In this document: positions 46,501 to 59,700 of the stretch, piece after piece
How positions within the stretch are numbered: the stretch's first letter is position 1
Layout of the letters: each line of letters opens with the position of its first letter
Source: Pterobdella sp. o SKG-2022
Lineage: Eukaryota > Annelida > Clitellata > Hirudinida > Piscicolidae
Direction of reading: 5' to 3'
DNA length: 64,000 bases
Assembly: GCA_964035795.1 (NCBI GenBank)
Contig: OZ038320.1
Span: forward strand, 27,721,705-27,785,704
The notes under the pieces: model-generated
What the model was told of the DNA's origin: nothing
Seen by the model: only the letters and a program-made list of their open reading frames with translations
The model's database searches: none
Translations under genes and position numbers: made by a program

Positions 46501-48849
46501 ATTCAAGTGTTTTTCCAAAAGGAAGCATGGTTCAGGAACTTTAGGGTTAGATTTATTCAGTGCTGAGTTTTTTGGATGATAATATGTTTTTGGGCATTCA
46601 ATGATTTTGTTAGTTTTATTTATTAGTACGTAAAGCTTATTAGTAGTTCTTATTAAGGTAAATATAGCTATTTCAATCTTAATTAATAACAATGAATTGC
46701 AATGATAGCCCAAAAATCTATTTATAATATATGTCAAGTTTAAAAATGCAAGTTCGATTATATAAAAATTTCATAATCTTGTAAACTAACCTATCAGAAA
46801 CATTTCACGGACCAAGCGAGTGTTGTGATTGGTCGTATTGGTGAAGGTTTTGACCTCAAAGAACCTCTAGAGAAAGAGTATTGCTATTGTTATTGTAAAA
46901 AAATTTTTTAAATTATTTGAAGACAATTTTGAATCTTTTATAATGAACAGTGATTCTAATAATAAACTTATCGGAAAACACGTAAATGTGATAATAATTA
47001 TTGAAATGCCGTTCAATTTTGAGTTTAGTGGATGAAATCTCAAACGAATATTAAAGCTACCACTCAGACCAAAAACTCTCAAATTTATAACTTTTCATTG
47101 TAGGTTGTTGCGTAAAGACTTGATTGGGTTGTTGGTGTCATTCGGAGATGAGAAGTTCCAAGCAAAAGCAATGCAGAAGTTTGCCAAATACATCCAAGTC
47201 CCCCAAAGCAACCCGTTGGTTTCTATCTGTAATTAACTAAATCCAATATTTTAAACTGAGGTTATATTCAATCGGTCAGCGTTCTGTAACCTAACTGTTT
47301 CTTAACTTGTATCTTTATTTGTAGTACCAAAAATAGACACGAAATATACTATAATATTTATTCGAAAAAATAAACTATCTGTTATTGCAATATGACTCAA
47401 ACTTTTATTAATATTAAATGTAAATAAAATTACTATGCCGAAAACCGCGCAGAGTAAACGCCAACGAAGTAGGAACAGTTGCATGCCATGGTATTTCTCA
47501 AACCACCCAGAAGGAGTATGATGTTGTGAGAAAACAATACGATGTCAGAAGACTGAGTCCTATAGTTGATGAAAGGAACAATCTTGTCTTCGCTCTCACT
47601 TGCAGTCCCAGGAATGAAGATTTAGACAGGTTTTTGTTTGTTGTATTATTTTTTCCATTAATTAATTTAACTTTTTTTTTGGTATTTTGCCACATCAAAA
47701 TTTTTTAAGTTTTCAAAAGAGTATTTATATCTCATCGTTAATAAAATCTAATTCGTCTGAGCTGATATCAATACCGGAAAAACCAAACAAAAATTTCAAT
47801 CTAAACCTACTTCTATTTAGAATCTTCAAAGACGTCACTTCCGGAAGTTTCTTTGAAAATGATGACATCAATCCGGCTGCAGCTTACCTCGCTGCTACTT
47901 TACATGGAGAAAAGCTTCTGTTCCAGTACCTGGATCAGGCTTGGGAAAAACCAGTAAGGTACTAAAAAGATGGGAGATTGTGTGTGATAATTGAAAACTG
48001 AGATTATCAAATGTGAGCTACATAATCTATGCGAATTAAGAAGCTTAATGAATTATTTTAAATATTTATTTGAAATACTTTTAAAATTTGTCATTATCTT
48101 GTACTCAACTGTTGGGTTGTAGTTCGATAACGAATGCAAAATTAAAGCTTCCATTTTGTAAAAAACTCGGAATAAATAATATTAAATAAATAAAATTTAA
48201 AAAAAAGGAAAAAATTTTCATTTAAAACTCAACTTTAGACATGCATCAATTGAATTTAATAAAACGCAAGGTTTATTTATAATACCAAAATTGACAAAAG
48301 TTAGCGTTATAACTTGGAGTTACCGTAACTTAAAAGTTTTGCAGTCTGAATCTACAACTTAATGGTCGAATTACTAAATTATCCAACACAGGTTCAACAA
48401 AAGACACGTCTTCACTAAGATCGTTCAGAAGTGGTACACAGAAGCCCAACTTGTGAAAGTAATTAGTTTTGAGCACCTAAATTATTTCAAAATTTAATTC
48501 TTTTTGCCAAATATTTCTCATTAGAATATAACTGAACATGATTAGTGGGTCTTTGATTACTATTAACTATTCATTCATTAAAACCTTATATTTGTTATAT
48601 ATTGTTTAACTGGAAGTCATTAAGATGCCACTACTCTTTTATTACTGCTATGATAAATCAAGTAAAAATACTCAGTTGAAGGCTTTCATAAAAAATAGAA
48701 AGAACATGTCAGCTACCGATCAAAGATACTTTGCCCTAAGGACACTGAATGTAGAGCAAAACATCAAGTTTTACAATGATAATGTGGAAATTTTCAGAAG
48801 AAATTTCGAGAAACTTGCTTCATTTGAAGTTTGTGCATTGTATTTATAG
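40535..48849 (+). CDS. M1-family aminopeptidase (aminopeptidase N-like), secreted
   Basis: Zn exopeptidase that removes N-terminal residues. About 23 exons: 40535-40589, 40736-40906, 40995-41224, 41393-41548, 41602-41713, 41973-42103, 42509-42660, 42916 to about 43023, then near 43500, 43805, 43985, 44364, 44570, 44893, 45320, 45763, 46397-46545, 46799, 47103, 47450, 47821, 48392 and 48675-48849. The start is a signal peptide (LRKSPQLLLFFFCAFV). N-domain: PRSYKLTIIPD, RRMMPCFDEVDMKATFSV. Catalytic: FGGAMENWGLITY (exopeptidase GxMEN), VIAHELAHM joined across the 42660/42916 junction to WYGN, and WVQEGLASYY (third ligand Glu). ERAP1_C-like C-domain: FYRVLYDE, ASRAQIYDDSFSL, YYPSWDAVLRHL, EKFQAKAMQKF, NEVGTVACHG, DLDR. 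Roughly 900 residues, as usual. The Gln after HELAH is Met here. A short Ser/Thr stalk and anchor are not seen. Confidence 0.92.
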
Positions 48850-50759
48850 AGCTAAAAACATTCATTTTTGTACCTGACTTTAAATTTTTAGCTTATGCTA
48901 ATATAAGACCTAGCTTAATATTTTCGACAGTAATATTATCAGTATTATAGTTTCAACAGCGATAAGCAATATTATCATAAAAATAAACGATCACCAGAAC
49001 TCAGGCAAGATAGCAACAGGCCATCTGTCTTCGTTTACAATGTCTGAAGATTTCAGGTCCTCTTCCAGAAAAGATTTCCTACTCAGCAAACAAAACGCAT
49101 TCAAACACTTTTAAAGACTTGAAACTTGAATTGAAGCTTTCTGCAATATCGATTAAGAATATTGATTTGTGAATGGAACTTTATATAAATTAATTCGTTT
49201 TTGATTATTCTGTAGTATTTATTGTTAGAGTACTTCAAAATCATGATTATATAATTTTATTTTTGCACAAATAAAATTCCTGCAACGAAAATTTCCAATT
49301 ATTTTAGATCGAATTGAATTTATGGTATTTATAGCATTTCAAGGTCTCTTACAGCTCATAACGCTGGAAGATCAATTGAAACATGCCTCGCCGTTAAAAT
49401 ATTATCATTCCATAAAAAAGTATTAGAAAACATGAAGTTTTATAGAAGTAAAGATTGATTGAAACTCACGAGTGTCAAATCTAATCTGCATTGAAACTAT
49501 TGATAGGTTATGAAATTTTATTGAACCATCCTCATTTTATTAGTCAGCATCTTCCTCTGTTTCCAAGTCATTGACTTCTCTCCACGACCTTACCTTCTCT
49601 CTTTGGTTAACTTTCTCAAAAAAATCTTCAAATACTTTGTAAAAACTACGAAACTTAAACAGAAAAGTGAATTTCTCATTTATGTATTAACATAAAAATT
49701 TAAAATATGAGTGTTAAAAACCAAAATAAAAATTTATAAAATAATTTTTATTTGTTTAGTGCTGTATAAACTTCTACTCCATCAAATGAATAATACCAAC
49801 AAATGTATTTCAGCGGTAACAGCGAAATGTCGAATGGGGAGCGATTAATAGAAACGAAAAATTGGTCAAATTTAATTAAAATTGTTTATATATTTGGACT
49901 GATCCATTGTGCTAACAGAAGCGGTTGAAGATTAGCTAAGCGTAAAGAAAAGGTCAATTTTTGTTTAGGCACCAAATGATTCTATCAAACAAAAGACGTA
50001 AAGAAAACTTCTCGATTTGAAAAAATTATAAATAAAATCTTGATGCTAATCTCGCGTCTAAAGAGATCAAAACTTATTTAAACTGTATCCCCAATATACT
50101 CCAACAAGAAATACTCAACGAGAGTTATATAACAGAAAATGAGAATGTCAAAAATCTACTAGATAAACTTTCCACATCTGCTCATGAATCATTCCTGCAT
50201 ATTTGGAGCTTTGAAAGCATATAATTCTACACTACAATCATATCATATACAAACATTGAAAATTATTCTTATTTTTAAGCGCCTCAGTTTGACGCTGTAG
50301 AAATCTAATATATTATCTTTATTAATATTATTTAAAAAATTTTTGTTGTATATATGAATAATACAATAATTTATCCGATATTTCTATTATTACAAAGCAT
50401 TTTGATTGGCGACTGTGGTGAAAAGCATAAAAGAATGTTGATGACACTGGTGATTTTGATGTAGCTGAGTCTTAACATTAAACCTCAAGTTACCAAAAGT
50501 TTCAAGATAAACCTCAAACTTATGAAAAATACCTTTAAAAAATGAAAAAGTGATAAAAAATACAAAGTGTAATAATAAGCGTGAGAAATACTAAAAAAGA
50601 TACACAAAAACTCAATAAAACTAAGATTCTGTTATCACACCCACACACGCACACGCACACACACACCTAATTGCAACTCAAGGGCTAATGCACTATTTAC
50701 AAATTGCTAAAAAAAATTCTAGACACCATTTATAGAACGAAAACAATTAATTGCAAACG
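48850..50759. other. Convergent intergenic region, aminopeptidase/cyclase
   Basis: 3' ends of two genes face each other. AT-rich; AATAAA at about 48981-48986 may serve the aminopeptidase. 50638-50668 is a short CA-rich microsatellite. I see no further gene. Confidence 0.5.
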
Positions 50760-53700
50760 TCAAGCGTATACTGCCACCCCATTGGACGAGTCAATGATTG
50801 ACGTCACACCGCTATCTGGGTGCTTGCGATCCGATAAAGAGGCCCTTTCTATCAGATCGGCCTCCAGCGATTTTTCGTTGTCGTAGGTTGGTCTGAAGCT
50901 GTTGATCAGGTTTCGAGAGCGATTCAAAGTGCCTTTGTAGTGATGAATTAGTTTAAAATAGAATTTATGGATAAATAGATTATTCAATCTTAATGATAAA
51001 AACGAAGGTTTAGAGATTTAAGGTACGGAGGTTTTTATAAAACAGGATTACATTATACTATCATTGCATTTAAAAATTTCCAATAATGCCATTATTATGA
51101 AACTACGCTCTAAATAAACGAACAAAATTTGTTCATCTGTCAAATGGACGCAGGTCTAAACGATAACTAACCGCTATGTTTAGTTCTGCGTCAAATAACG
51201 GTTTTAATGAAACTATTGAAATAATAAAAGCTATAATTTTAGTAGAGTTTAGTTTTATTAAAAAATTAATGATAAAAATGAAATCATCAAGTTATAGCTT
51301 TTATGGTTTTAGTGAATGTATTAAAAATTTTATTTTTTGGCGTATAACTTGAGCATGTTACATACGATGTCTTTAAAAAGCTAATTATATCATTCTTTGC
51401 CAGAAAACTTCTTTAGGTGCCAATTATTTGTGAAATTATCATAAAAAATGAAAAAAAATCAAAATGATTCACGAAATATAAGAGAATAAAAAAAATCGAT
51501 AAATGAATAAATAATGAATATTAATAAATGGATAAATAACGAAAACATTCTCACCTGCACTAACGTAAGGACCCACTTCTGACACAAACACAGCTTCCGA
51601 TATGTTCAAGTCTGAGTCAGTGAGGTAACTATCATTATCATCAGCACCATCGTCGTCTTCATCGACCTCACTACTGAAACGGTTTTCGTGCTGCGGTGGG
51701 CTGACGCTTTGATTGTGTTTGTAGTTGTTGTAATATTCGTCGAAGTAGTTGTTGCTAGGATGCGGTTTGTTGGTGTCATCATCGTAGCTGTTGATGTTGA
51801 TCACTGGGATGTTGATTGTCTTTGGTGGTTGTGATGTGTCGTTGTTTTTATTTTGGCTTGTGTTGTCTGAGGTCGTCTTGTCATCTTCCTCTGATGGTGA
51901 AAAATGTATTATTATGCAGTATGTGAGATTATTTTTAATGCAGTTTATTCAACTATTTCAACAGAAGTCTTGAATTTTAAACAACTTCATCCCAGCCATT
52001 TACATTATACTATGCTTGTATTGATAAGAAAGTTGTAGTTGACAATTAATTTATAAAACTTAAATTAAATTTTTGAGGTATAAATGACGGGTATGACTAA
52101 TTTTAATTCTTCAAACCAAACATAAATATTCAAATGAAAACACTTTTCAAAGTTTATTTAAGTTCACAGTGTAGTTCAGAGCATGTATATTGGAGCAAAA
52201 AGTCGAGTATGCATTAATAACCAGCTCAGCGATGAGTTTGGTGTAAATGTTAGTGTAAATCAAGGATCTGTATTGAGTTCTTTACTTTTTATTCTTGTTT
52301 TGGAAGCTTTGTCTAGAGAGTTAAGAACCGGTGTTTCTTGGGAACTATTTTATGCTGATGACCTGGTTTTGATCTCAGAATCGCTAGACGATTGTATATC
52401 CAAATTTGAAAAATGGAAACTGGAAATAGAAAGTAAAGGATTGCGGGTGAACTCAAAAAAAAAAAAATTCATGTTACTCGGTTCTGAAAACTTGAGGGAT
52501 TCTGGAGCTTTTCCTTGCAGTGTATGCCGCAAAGGTGTTGGCGTCAACTCAGTTTTTTGCTCGACATGCTCTCATTGGGTCCACAAAAGATGTAGTGGTT
52601 TGACTGGAAACTGAAGGATCAGGCTTACGTATGTCCTCGCTCTTTCAATTTAGCGCCACCTTTGGATTATAGGCCTATCAAAGAAGTTATTGTTGGTAAT
52701 GCCACAATGGATGTAGAACCGAAGTTTTGCTACCTAGGTGATATGTTGTGTGCAGATGGAGGTTGTGAACTGGCAGTTATCACCAGATGTTCAGTTGTCT
52801 GGGGAAAATTTGAAAAACTGTTGCCCATATTGACCTCTAAACACATCACCTTGGAACTTCGTGGCAAATTATACACATCCTGTGCGCGTTCTGCCTTGTT
52901 ATATGTCAGTGAAAACTGGGCTCCAACAGTTGCTGTTTTGCAAAGGCTACAGCGCAACGATAGGTCTATGATCCGCTGGATATGTGGCGTTAAGTCAAAG
53001 GATAGAAGTCTATTCTCAGTTTTCTTCACAAAACTCAAAATCCCAGACATAAGGACGCTGCTACAGAGCCGTCGTCTTCGTTGGTATGGTCACGTGAGAC
53101 GTTCGTCCATGTGCATCAAAGACGTGCTCGAACTTCCTCTGCCTGGAGGTCGTTCCCGTGGTAGACCAGCAAAAACTTGGTTGAGTTGTGTTGAAAAGAA
53201 TATGGAATCCTATAGCCTGGAAAATGCGGATCCACTCAATAGAGCTGAGTGGAGAAAATGTATTAGCCGACTGCTGTATACCCCAGCTACCGGGACGCTT
53301 ACAGCAGTATAATCTAATATGGATATTATTTTAAAAAGCTTCACGATGAACTGACATTATCAAGTAGAGGTACAAATATAACTATGGATAAAATAACTTG
53401 AGTTCAAAAAGCTTTGTGGACTTGAAGGTATTTATTTGAATGTGAGTAAACAAAATATATAAAAAAAGTATAGTAACACAGACATTTGAAATTTAAAAAT
53501 TTTTATATATCATGCTCATGTTGGAATTTTCAATTAAAAATATTTCGATAAATATTTGAATGATATATCATGAAAGCTGACAAAAAATTAATATCAACAA
53601 TAACGATGCTTATATTGTACTTCAAATACTACTACTAATAATAACAATAATAATAATGATAAAAATAATAATATTAATTATGATAAAAGAATAACAAACT

Positions 53701-56700
53701 TTGTAGGTTAGGAACGGTGTCAAAAGGCTTAACCAAGGCCTGTGGAGTCGATTAGATTCATGAAGCTTAGTGATAATAGACATAATTAGAATACAATACA
53801 AGACAATAATGGTATGATTATAGTGGTATGAAGAGTTAATTGACTTGCATGCGTAATGATGAATTAACTGATGTAATGATATAAGAATAAAAAACTGAGT
53901 TTTGTATTAGTGTTTAATGCTGTCATTACTGCAATAATTTCGGTATTTTAATAGTTTTAGGATATTAGGAGGATAATCGACTCAAAATTATTCTGTAAAA
54001 AAATCTACTGTTATATTAGTATGCCTACATACCTATACATACATTTATTAAGTTATATTGAGTTGAAAAGGGTTGAAATAATAGGTTATTGTTATGAATG
54101 TATTTGAGTTTTATATGAAAAATTCCTTACCAGTCATTTACTCTAAACCGTATTAAATGTTGAATCTAATTGAAATATATAATTCATATTTTATCATTAT
54201 TATTTAACTACTGAATACTAGAAATTTTATTATCATTATTTAAAAATAAAAAAAATTACAAAACCTTGAATATTTTTATTCAGAGTATACAAAGCATTTC
54301 ATTGAAAGTGTCAGCTTTTTGAGTAGGTGGTATTGTTAAATATTCAGTAAATTTTTTATCTCTTTTGATTGAAATAATCATTATTGGTTGTAGTATTCTT
54401 CTATAAACACTATTGTATTCAAAGTAGTTTTTTTCCAAGTTATGCCAAATATTTGGGCTAGGATCAATCAAAAAAAAATTGTTTAATGATCAAATATTTA
54501 ATATAATATATTCATAAAAAATAGTGTTACAATATTATATTGTATTATCAAATACTATATATTCATAAAAAATAGTGAAATTATTTTTAAATGCTCTTAA
54601 ACTAAATAACTAAATAATATAAATACACAGTAGCTCCTTGTGAAAGGTGACAATGATGCATCTGGAAGCCTTATTGGGGTGATGATGGTGACAAAAAATA
54701 ATGAAATCAAACAGCCAATATAACTTCAATGTTATACCCTATTATAAGCAAAATTCACAATTAAGCGTACAATAATCTCTCATTGTATTACTAAGACTAA
54801 CACTTTGTGAGGTACAATGTAATGATTATTTAACTATGTATTCATATATATTCAATATGATAGAACAAAATTTTTTTGATGACTAATCAACCAATCAAAT
54901 GCTTTTAAATGAAATTATAACTCACGGCATCTTCATCTTTCCGTGAATCTTTTGTTTTTTTACTCCTTCCGAACTTCTTTTTCTTAGGTTTCTTTTCCTT
55001 TGAGCAGAAAATAAGGATTCAATATTGACCAAGATAGATTATACTACTGTATGTGCCAGTAATTAAAGTTTAGAGCAGTTGGCCTAGCTTATCGATATTG
55101 CTTATATCATAATTTCTAAAAGAAGCTATTTATCAATACAGTTAAAATTTAATTATAATTTATCATTACATTTAAAATTTAATTATGACCACAAAAATAA
55201 CAATATTTTAAATTTAATATTCACTTCCAATTTCTCACTGAAACCTATATCCACCTATCTTGCTGGCATTGATAAAAATGTTATCTAAAAAAGAATTTTG
55301 AAACTTATAAGGTGAAGTAATTGAGCAGATGAATAAAAAATTTAATATTTGAATTTAAGTTGTATTTCTGAGTACAAAGCTTTATGTCCTACAAGTAACA
55401 ACATCAAGGCTTCATAATCTATCTATGCATTCTTAAACTTTTTTCTTTCAATAAATTTTGTTTATTAACTTAAGTAGTTTATATATATTAAAACTTTAAA
55501 ACATAGAGTGAATGTTTAAATTGGTGGAATTGGCATTGGTCTGTAACTGGATTTAAATGCTCTTTGAAGTAGGCTTTCTAAGCTTGCTAAATCTATATTT
55601 TAAAACAGCAACTACAGCAGTTATTTCAAAAATATATATTAATGCATGAATTAAAATGCTTTCTTTTAGAAATACCAATGTTTTGGTGAATAGGGCTTCA
55701 TAAAGGATAAAAACTGAGAACTACAGTAGTATTTTACAAATTAATCTAATAAATCTTGAATATTATTGAAAAATTTTGAATTCAATTAAAATTTGAAAAA
55801 TTAATTAATTAAAGCCCAACTTTTGGTCGTTTTTCATCATCATCATATTTATTCTTCTTGGCACAGGTACAACACTTAAATAGACTACTCATCTTGATTT
55901 CTTTTTTAGTTATAAATTTCTATGTTCTGAGATATTATGAGGTGTTAAATTGACTTTTTATTCAGTTTATAGTGGATTTTTGTGATGAATTGGTTTCCTG
56001 AAAATTGAAATAAACCATCATTTAGAATTTTTTTTTGAAATAAATGATATATCAATATTGATTTTCAATGGTGATGTATTTAAAGTGGTGATTATTATTA
56101 TTTCTATCTTTTAAGTTTGTTCAAAGATGTCTGTCATAAGTTTTGAACTTAGTCCATCAGACAAATAATTCCATAAACAAACATATCTATCAACTCAAAA
56201 AGCTCTAATCAAACATAATTAGTAGAAAAATTTAGGATAGTTCATGTGTACAATTATCAGTACTAAAATGAATTATTCGTCCGTTTTAGAAAAATGAAAC
56301 TTATTCTTAAAAACAAATAATAATTTATAAGTTGATTCAATTGATTCAAATGTCAGATGAAATAATTATTAAAACTTACGATAGCAGTCTGGACGCTGAA
56401 AACGATCGAAAAGTAGAAAATTTTGGAGAAAAAGCAAAATTGAAATAGATATTCGCACAAAAAGATGCGAATACAAAAACGTGATATTAATAAATTTAAG
56501 GCTTTTCAAAAATATTGCTTAGATTTACCTGTGACTATTTTGGGCCAATAACACCACATAAACTCAATTATAGCGAATAAAAACTTTCCGGAACTCTCAT
56601 CAACACTGATTCAATTGTTTAAAAAAAATTGTTTCAAATATGAAAAAAATTAAATAAAATTTATTGATTTAATATTATTTATATTATAATCTTATCTAAA

Positions 56701-59700
56701 ACATAAATTATAAGTGGTATAAATAAGCTTTAATATCGAACATGACTGCAATTTCAGCCAATTATTAAAGTTAAAATATCAAAACTTACTAACAATAAAA
56801 CACTAAGAATTTTATTCCTAAGAGTTGATAAAAAAACTGCTTTATTAAGGACGAACATAGCATCAAAATTATAATCAAATGTTCTGTATAAAATCTAGTA
56901 ATTTGATCAATTTAAAAGGCTGTGGAAGATAAGTTTCAAATCAAGCCTGAATCTAAAACAGATTCACTATAAAAATGTCGTTCGGGTGGGTAACATCCAA
57001 TAAAATTATTTCCTAATAACTTTCACCGCTTATTTTATACTTTGAGTAATCTTCAAAAAACTATTAAATAGGTTTTTAGTTAATTGTATATTTTTGGCCA
57101 GAAGTTATGCCAATTACCGCTTTGGGAAATCTTTTAGGTGCTGAGAAGCTCTCCGAGTAGGGGCTAACATCTCTTGCCTCTCTACCTGCCCTTGTAAGTG
57201 CGGCGTAAAGATGGACCTGAATGGTTTTCATGGCCTTTCCTGTCATCTGAACGAAAGCAGCCTCCCAAGACATACGGAAATTAATTCTATAGTCAAAAGG
57301 TGTCTGGGTAAAATTGGTTTGTCTTCCATCCTCGAACCAACAGGGATCGACGGGCGATGATCGTCGTCCAGACAACTTCTCCGTGGAAGCACGGAAAATG
57401 TTTGGTCTGGGACTACGGTCGTCAACTCTTTCTTCAAGTCCCACATTATTGCCTGCTCTATAGAGTCGGGCTCTGCTGCTGAAACCGCAGAAAGAACAAA
57501 AATCCGCAAATATCAAGGCTTGGTGGGTAACTTCTTTTTCCAACCCGTAGCATTTGAGACTACCAGTTGTTGTAGTTCCTCAACCGGTACTTTCGTCGAA
57601 GAGTTAGGCAGAAAACTTTCCTAGGCGGGGAGAGACCCTCTGAAGGCAGTTTGGTTTGGTCAAAAGATCTCCTTAGCTATTGTCCATGGCAATGCTGTCA
57701 ACATTCTTTCCTGTCTCTACCCTCCTTCCTCTCTTTTTTAATCCATTTTTAAAAATTATAATTAGTATGAAATTTTAGTTTTTAAAAAAATCCTATATGA
57801 ATCGTATATTTCAGTTGAAAAAAAAACTAACCAAAGAGCATTTTATGCAATCGAATTTAATTAGAACTTTCTTACAGATTATTTTTGTATAGAAGTTAGT
57901 TTATTATTTTGGTTTTATTGCTATTTATTTCTTTTAATTCTTCTGTTAGTCTTCTTGCCCAAGCTTTAAATATTACAAAGTAAAAATTTAAAGTGGTCAT
58001 AATTTCAGCTCAAATATGAAATGATCCATCTTAGCCATACATCATCCATTGCAGTTCTAAATATTTCTAGAAGTTTGTAGCAAAACCTTTTACAGCGTTT
58101 ATGTTTTCTTATATAAAAGAACTTCAAAAGCAAGTTGGGCTGGTCGAGAATTACATTTAAAGAAGAGTGAGTAAAATAATGAGAAAGTTCATACAATAAT
58201 AATTTGCTGGATACCTTCCACACTATTAGAAACTTCTTATTTTTCTGTTAAACTTGTCATAACTCCACTTTAAAGAGTGTTTGTAAAAGTTTATTTCAAA
58301 TACTTTGTGCCAAAGACACGTAATAAATGTTGAAATCAGTTGAAATAAAATTTGGACATTGTTAGACTTAAACATCCTAAAATTTACCTCGATATTCATC
58401 GAAATTCATATGAATAAAACGGGAATATTTTATTCAATTCAAAAATGTTTTGATAATGTTGAAATATCGATAAATAAATTTTAGTGATTTTACGAGATCA
58501 CTGGGCACAAACGGGATAATAAGATATATTTTTGTTAGTTTTTCATCATCGCCATCATATAAACTAGGAAATATATTACTTATTTTCGTTTAAAAATATT
58601 CGATATTCTTTATTTTTTTTCAACTATTTATTTTTTTCAGCGAATTTTCTAACCCATGCTTCACTTGGATTGGCATTCATCCTCGTTTTATTACATTTAC
58701 ATTATTTATTTAAATTGACGATAGCTTTCAAACTTTTTCTTTCCACTGGTTACTCAACTTTTTATGTACAAGTATGAAATTTTTTTTTTTGAAAAAGAAA
58801 AAAAGTTTTAGAATAGGTCTGATTCAATGAAGAACGATTCACACCACACTACGCCAAAACACGCTTAAATACAAGTGAACCATTTCGAAGCATTAATTCA
58901 AGTCAAAACAGATTGAATATTTGAAGGAATTTTTATAAGAAACTAAACTTAAAAAACGATGTTATAAAGACATCTTAAAACCTTTCATAGTTTTTGATGG
59001 GAAAATATTATGCTAAGATTATACTTATGGAAAATCAGAGATGTTTTTCATTTAAATAAACGCATTTACAATCTGATTTTTGGGTAAAATTAATAAAAAT
59101 ACAGTTGATGCTTCTCGATATAAAGCTTTTTTTAAAAAAATATACCTTTTAAACTTACTATTATGTTAGCACGATAACACACTCTATTGACGTACATAGT
59201 AAGATATTCTACTTGACACACATTAATCATATGAATTAATGAAAAAATAAAACATATAACGGCTATGTTTCAGAGCGATTCAAAACCTATATCAAAAATA
59301 TTCCAGAAATTTCATCAAAAACAAGATTCTTATGCTTCAGCACTGTGCATTTTTTAATATAAAAATTCCCTTCATTTTCTTCAGTGCATGAAGGGGAAAC
59401 AACGACCAAGCAATAACCCTGTCAAAAAAGCCGAATATATAACTGAAAAATGTGAAGTGCTGTTCACGAACATTGCAAAATAAATAAAGAAATGCTGCGT
59501 GTAACACTCTATCATTAAATAACAGTGCTATTTGAAGGAATTTTTATGAGTTTTAAAAACCACCATCATCATGAAATGGGGTTTTGAGTCGAAGTAAAAT
59601 AACAAAATTAATACTTGAGAACGCCGTCCTGTTAACGAAAAGCTTTTTTTTATAATAAAAATATTTTTTGTTACTATATAATATTTCTAATTTTGAATTC

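Noticed and set aside
54280..54471. 63-codon minus frame in a cyclase intron
   Set aside because: No splice phase fits the cyclase model and there is no recognisable motif.
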